Origin: Buddleja alternifolia
Lineage: Eukaryota; Streptophyta; Magnoliopsida; Lamiales; Scrophulariaceae
Length of the DNA stretch: 64,000 nucleotides
Reading direction: 5' to 3'
Assembly (NCBI GenBank): GCA_019426215.1
Contig: CM033393.1
Span: 8,590,046-8,654,045 of the forward strand
Position 1 is the first letter of the stretch, and the number at the start of each line of letters is the position of its first letter. This document shows positions 62,671 to 64,000 of this stretch, piece after piece. The notes beneath the pieces were generated by a model. It worked only from the letters and a program-made list of their open reading frames with translations. It searched no databases and was not told the DNA's origin. The translations under genes were made by a program, and so were the position numbers.

Positions 62671-63219
62671 CAACATTGAAGATGACGTATTAGTTGTGAA
62701 GGAACGACGTACGTTTTTAGCATAACGACGTATGTACATTGTCCAATGACGTACGTGGTCAACAAAGTTGACATATTAGTATATATAAATTATACATTTC
62801 AAACGATGTATTTCAACAGCAAACCGATGTACTATTACATATGAAATATTGTATTATAACAACTGAAATGATGTATTTAATAAATATAAAGGACATTTGT
62901 CAACATTGAATATGACGTATTAGTTGTGAAGGAACGACATACGTTTTTAGAAAAATGATGTATGTACATTGTCTAATGACATACGTGGTCAAAAAAGTTG
63001 ACGTATTAGTATATATAAATTATACATTTCAAATGACATATTTCAATAGCAAACCGAAGTACTATTACATATGAAATGTTGTATTGTAACAACAGAAAGG
63101 ATGTATTTAAATATAAAGGACGTATGTCAACATTGAAGATGACGTATTAGTTGTGAAGGAACAACGTACGTTTTTAGCATAACGACGTATGTACATTGTC
63201 TAATGATGTACGTGGTCAT
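62671..63219 (+). repeat. 228-bp tandem repeat
   Basis: CAACATTGAAGATGACGTAT recurs at 62,671, 62,901 and 63,128 (steps 230 and 227). Units contain GACGTACGTTTTTAG and GTACATTGTC. About 2.4 units, ending where the 177-bp satellite resumes. Confidence 0.88.
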
Positions 63220-64000
63220 AATTTATTGACAGTTTTGCGCGACATCACGATAAAGTCCATAACGTATTGTATAATGCTCGGAATTATAAACCATTTTTTT
63301 TATTTCATAGTGGACACATAGGGCTTTCCATAAATATATCACACATTATCAAAAAAGGTCTAGTATAAAACAGATTTGGCTTCAAACAAAACCTTAAATT
63401 TATTAATAGTTTTGCGCGACTTCACTAGAAAGTCCATATTGCATTGTACAATACTCGGAATCATAAACCATTTTTTTTCTTTAATAGTATAAACATAGGG
63501 ATTTCTAGAAATGTATCATACATTATCAAAAAAGGTCTAGTATAAAACAGATTTGGCTTCAAATGTAAGCTTAAACTTATTGACAGTTTTGCGCGACTTT
63601 ACGAGAAAGTCTATAACGTATTGTAAAATACTTGGAATCATAAACCCTTTTTTTTCTTTCATAGTAGACACATAGGGATTGTTAGAAATGTATCATACAT
63701 TATTAAAAAAGGTCTAGTATAAAACAGATTTGACTTCAAATATAAACTTAAATTTATTGACAGTTTTGCGCGACTTCGCGAAAAAATCCATAACGTATTG
63801 TACAATGCTTGGAATCATAAACCACTTTTTTTTTCATATTAGACACATATGGATTTCCAGAAATGTATTAAACATTATCAAAAAAGGTCTAGTATAAAAT
63901 GGATTTGACTTCAAACTTAACCTTAAATTTATTAACAATTTTGCGCGACTTTACGAGAAAGTCCATAACGTATTCTACAATACTCGAAATCATAAATTTT
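63220..64000 (+). repeat. 177-bp satellite, right array
   Basis: TTTTGCGC at 63,233, 63,410, 63,587, 63,764 and 63,939 (steps 177, 177, 177, 175). Same orientation as the left array but with more uniform units (shared phrase AAAAAAGGTCTAGTATAAAA). It runs to the window end and probably beyond. Confidence 0.93.

Larger units (their letters stand above)
58145..63219. mobile_element. Foldback-like block interrupting the 177-bp satellite
   Basis: 5,075 bp placed between satellite units without loss of satellite phase. The flanks are AATTTAAT (left) and AATTTATT (right), a possible 8-bp duplication. The outer ends match weakly as inverted repeats (ATGCATTCATACATC against ATGACCACGTACATC, 10 of 15). 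Near each end lie arrays of one 22-bp repeat in opposite orientation, plus a 228-bp repeat in opposite orientation. The centre holds a truncated CACTA element. Whether it moved as one unit is inference. Confidence 0.5.

Overview
This window is plant nuclear DNA, from a flowering plant and most likely a dicot. It is almost entirely repeats, as in pericentromeric or other heterochromatin. I see no convincing host gene, rRNA or tRNA. The evidence is Ty1-copia and Ty3-gypsy (Athila-type) LTR retrotransposons with plant-type primer-binding sites (initiator tRNA-Met in the Copia elements, a decayed tRNA-Asp type in Athila), a CACTA DNA transposon, CCCTAAA telomere-like repeats and a satellite of about 177 bp. 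The species cannot be named from this sequence.

Positions 1-34,005 are best read as the right-hand half of a nest of LTR retrotransposons. A is a SIRE-like Copia, minus strand, 1-5,923. It sits in B (Copia, minus, to 12,241), which sits in C (Copia, plus, to 16,944). C sits in the 3' LTR of D (Copia, minus, to 25,050), which sits in the integrase of E (Athila gypsy, minus, to 34,005). E sits in the gag remnant of F (Copia, minus), whose 5' LTR ends at 54,304. F in turn interrupts K, a remnant of a C-family LTR. Each junction falls inside a recognisable domain or LTR of the next element. The left-hand halves should lie beyond the window start, in reverse order. G, a clean solo LTR with duplication TCCTA, lies inside E's LTR.

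Positions 34,791-50,949 hold H, a second SIRE-like Copia inserted in F's 5' leader with a perfect CAATT duplication. H carries two clean solo LTRs of gypsy type: J (duplication GTCTC) and I (duplication CTATG). Downstream of pol, H has a large extra reading region of about 1,360 codons once J and two candidate introns are set aside. It has its own candidate TATA box, a CT-rich leader, a strong plant start context and two phase-1 candidate introns. This gene-like module is the most interesting thing in the window. A and H also share an odd gag-pol junction.

Positions 54,305-57,259 hold the K remnant, a 961-bp MULE-like non-autonomous transposon with a perfect 9-bp duplication, and unassigned AT-rich DNA. 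From 57,260 to the end is satellite: 177-bp repeat arrays on both sides of a 5.1-kb block (58,145-63,219) that interrupts them in phase. The block carries arrays of one 22-bp repeat in opposite orientations near its two ends, together with a 228-bp repeat. Between them is a truncated CACTA transposon whose tnp2 reading frame stops at an interstitial telomere-like tract.

All retrotransposon genes here are damaged to some degree and none looks autonomous. C and the RT region of H are the best preserved. The genes within each element would have worked together as Gag (particle), protease, integrase and RT/RNase H (reverse transcription and integration).
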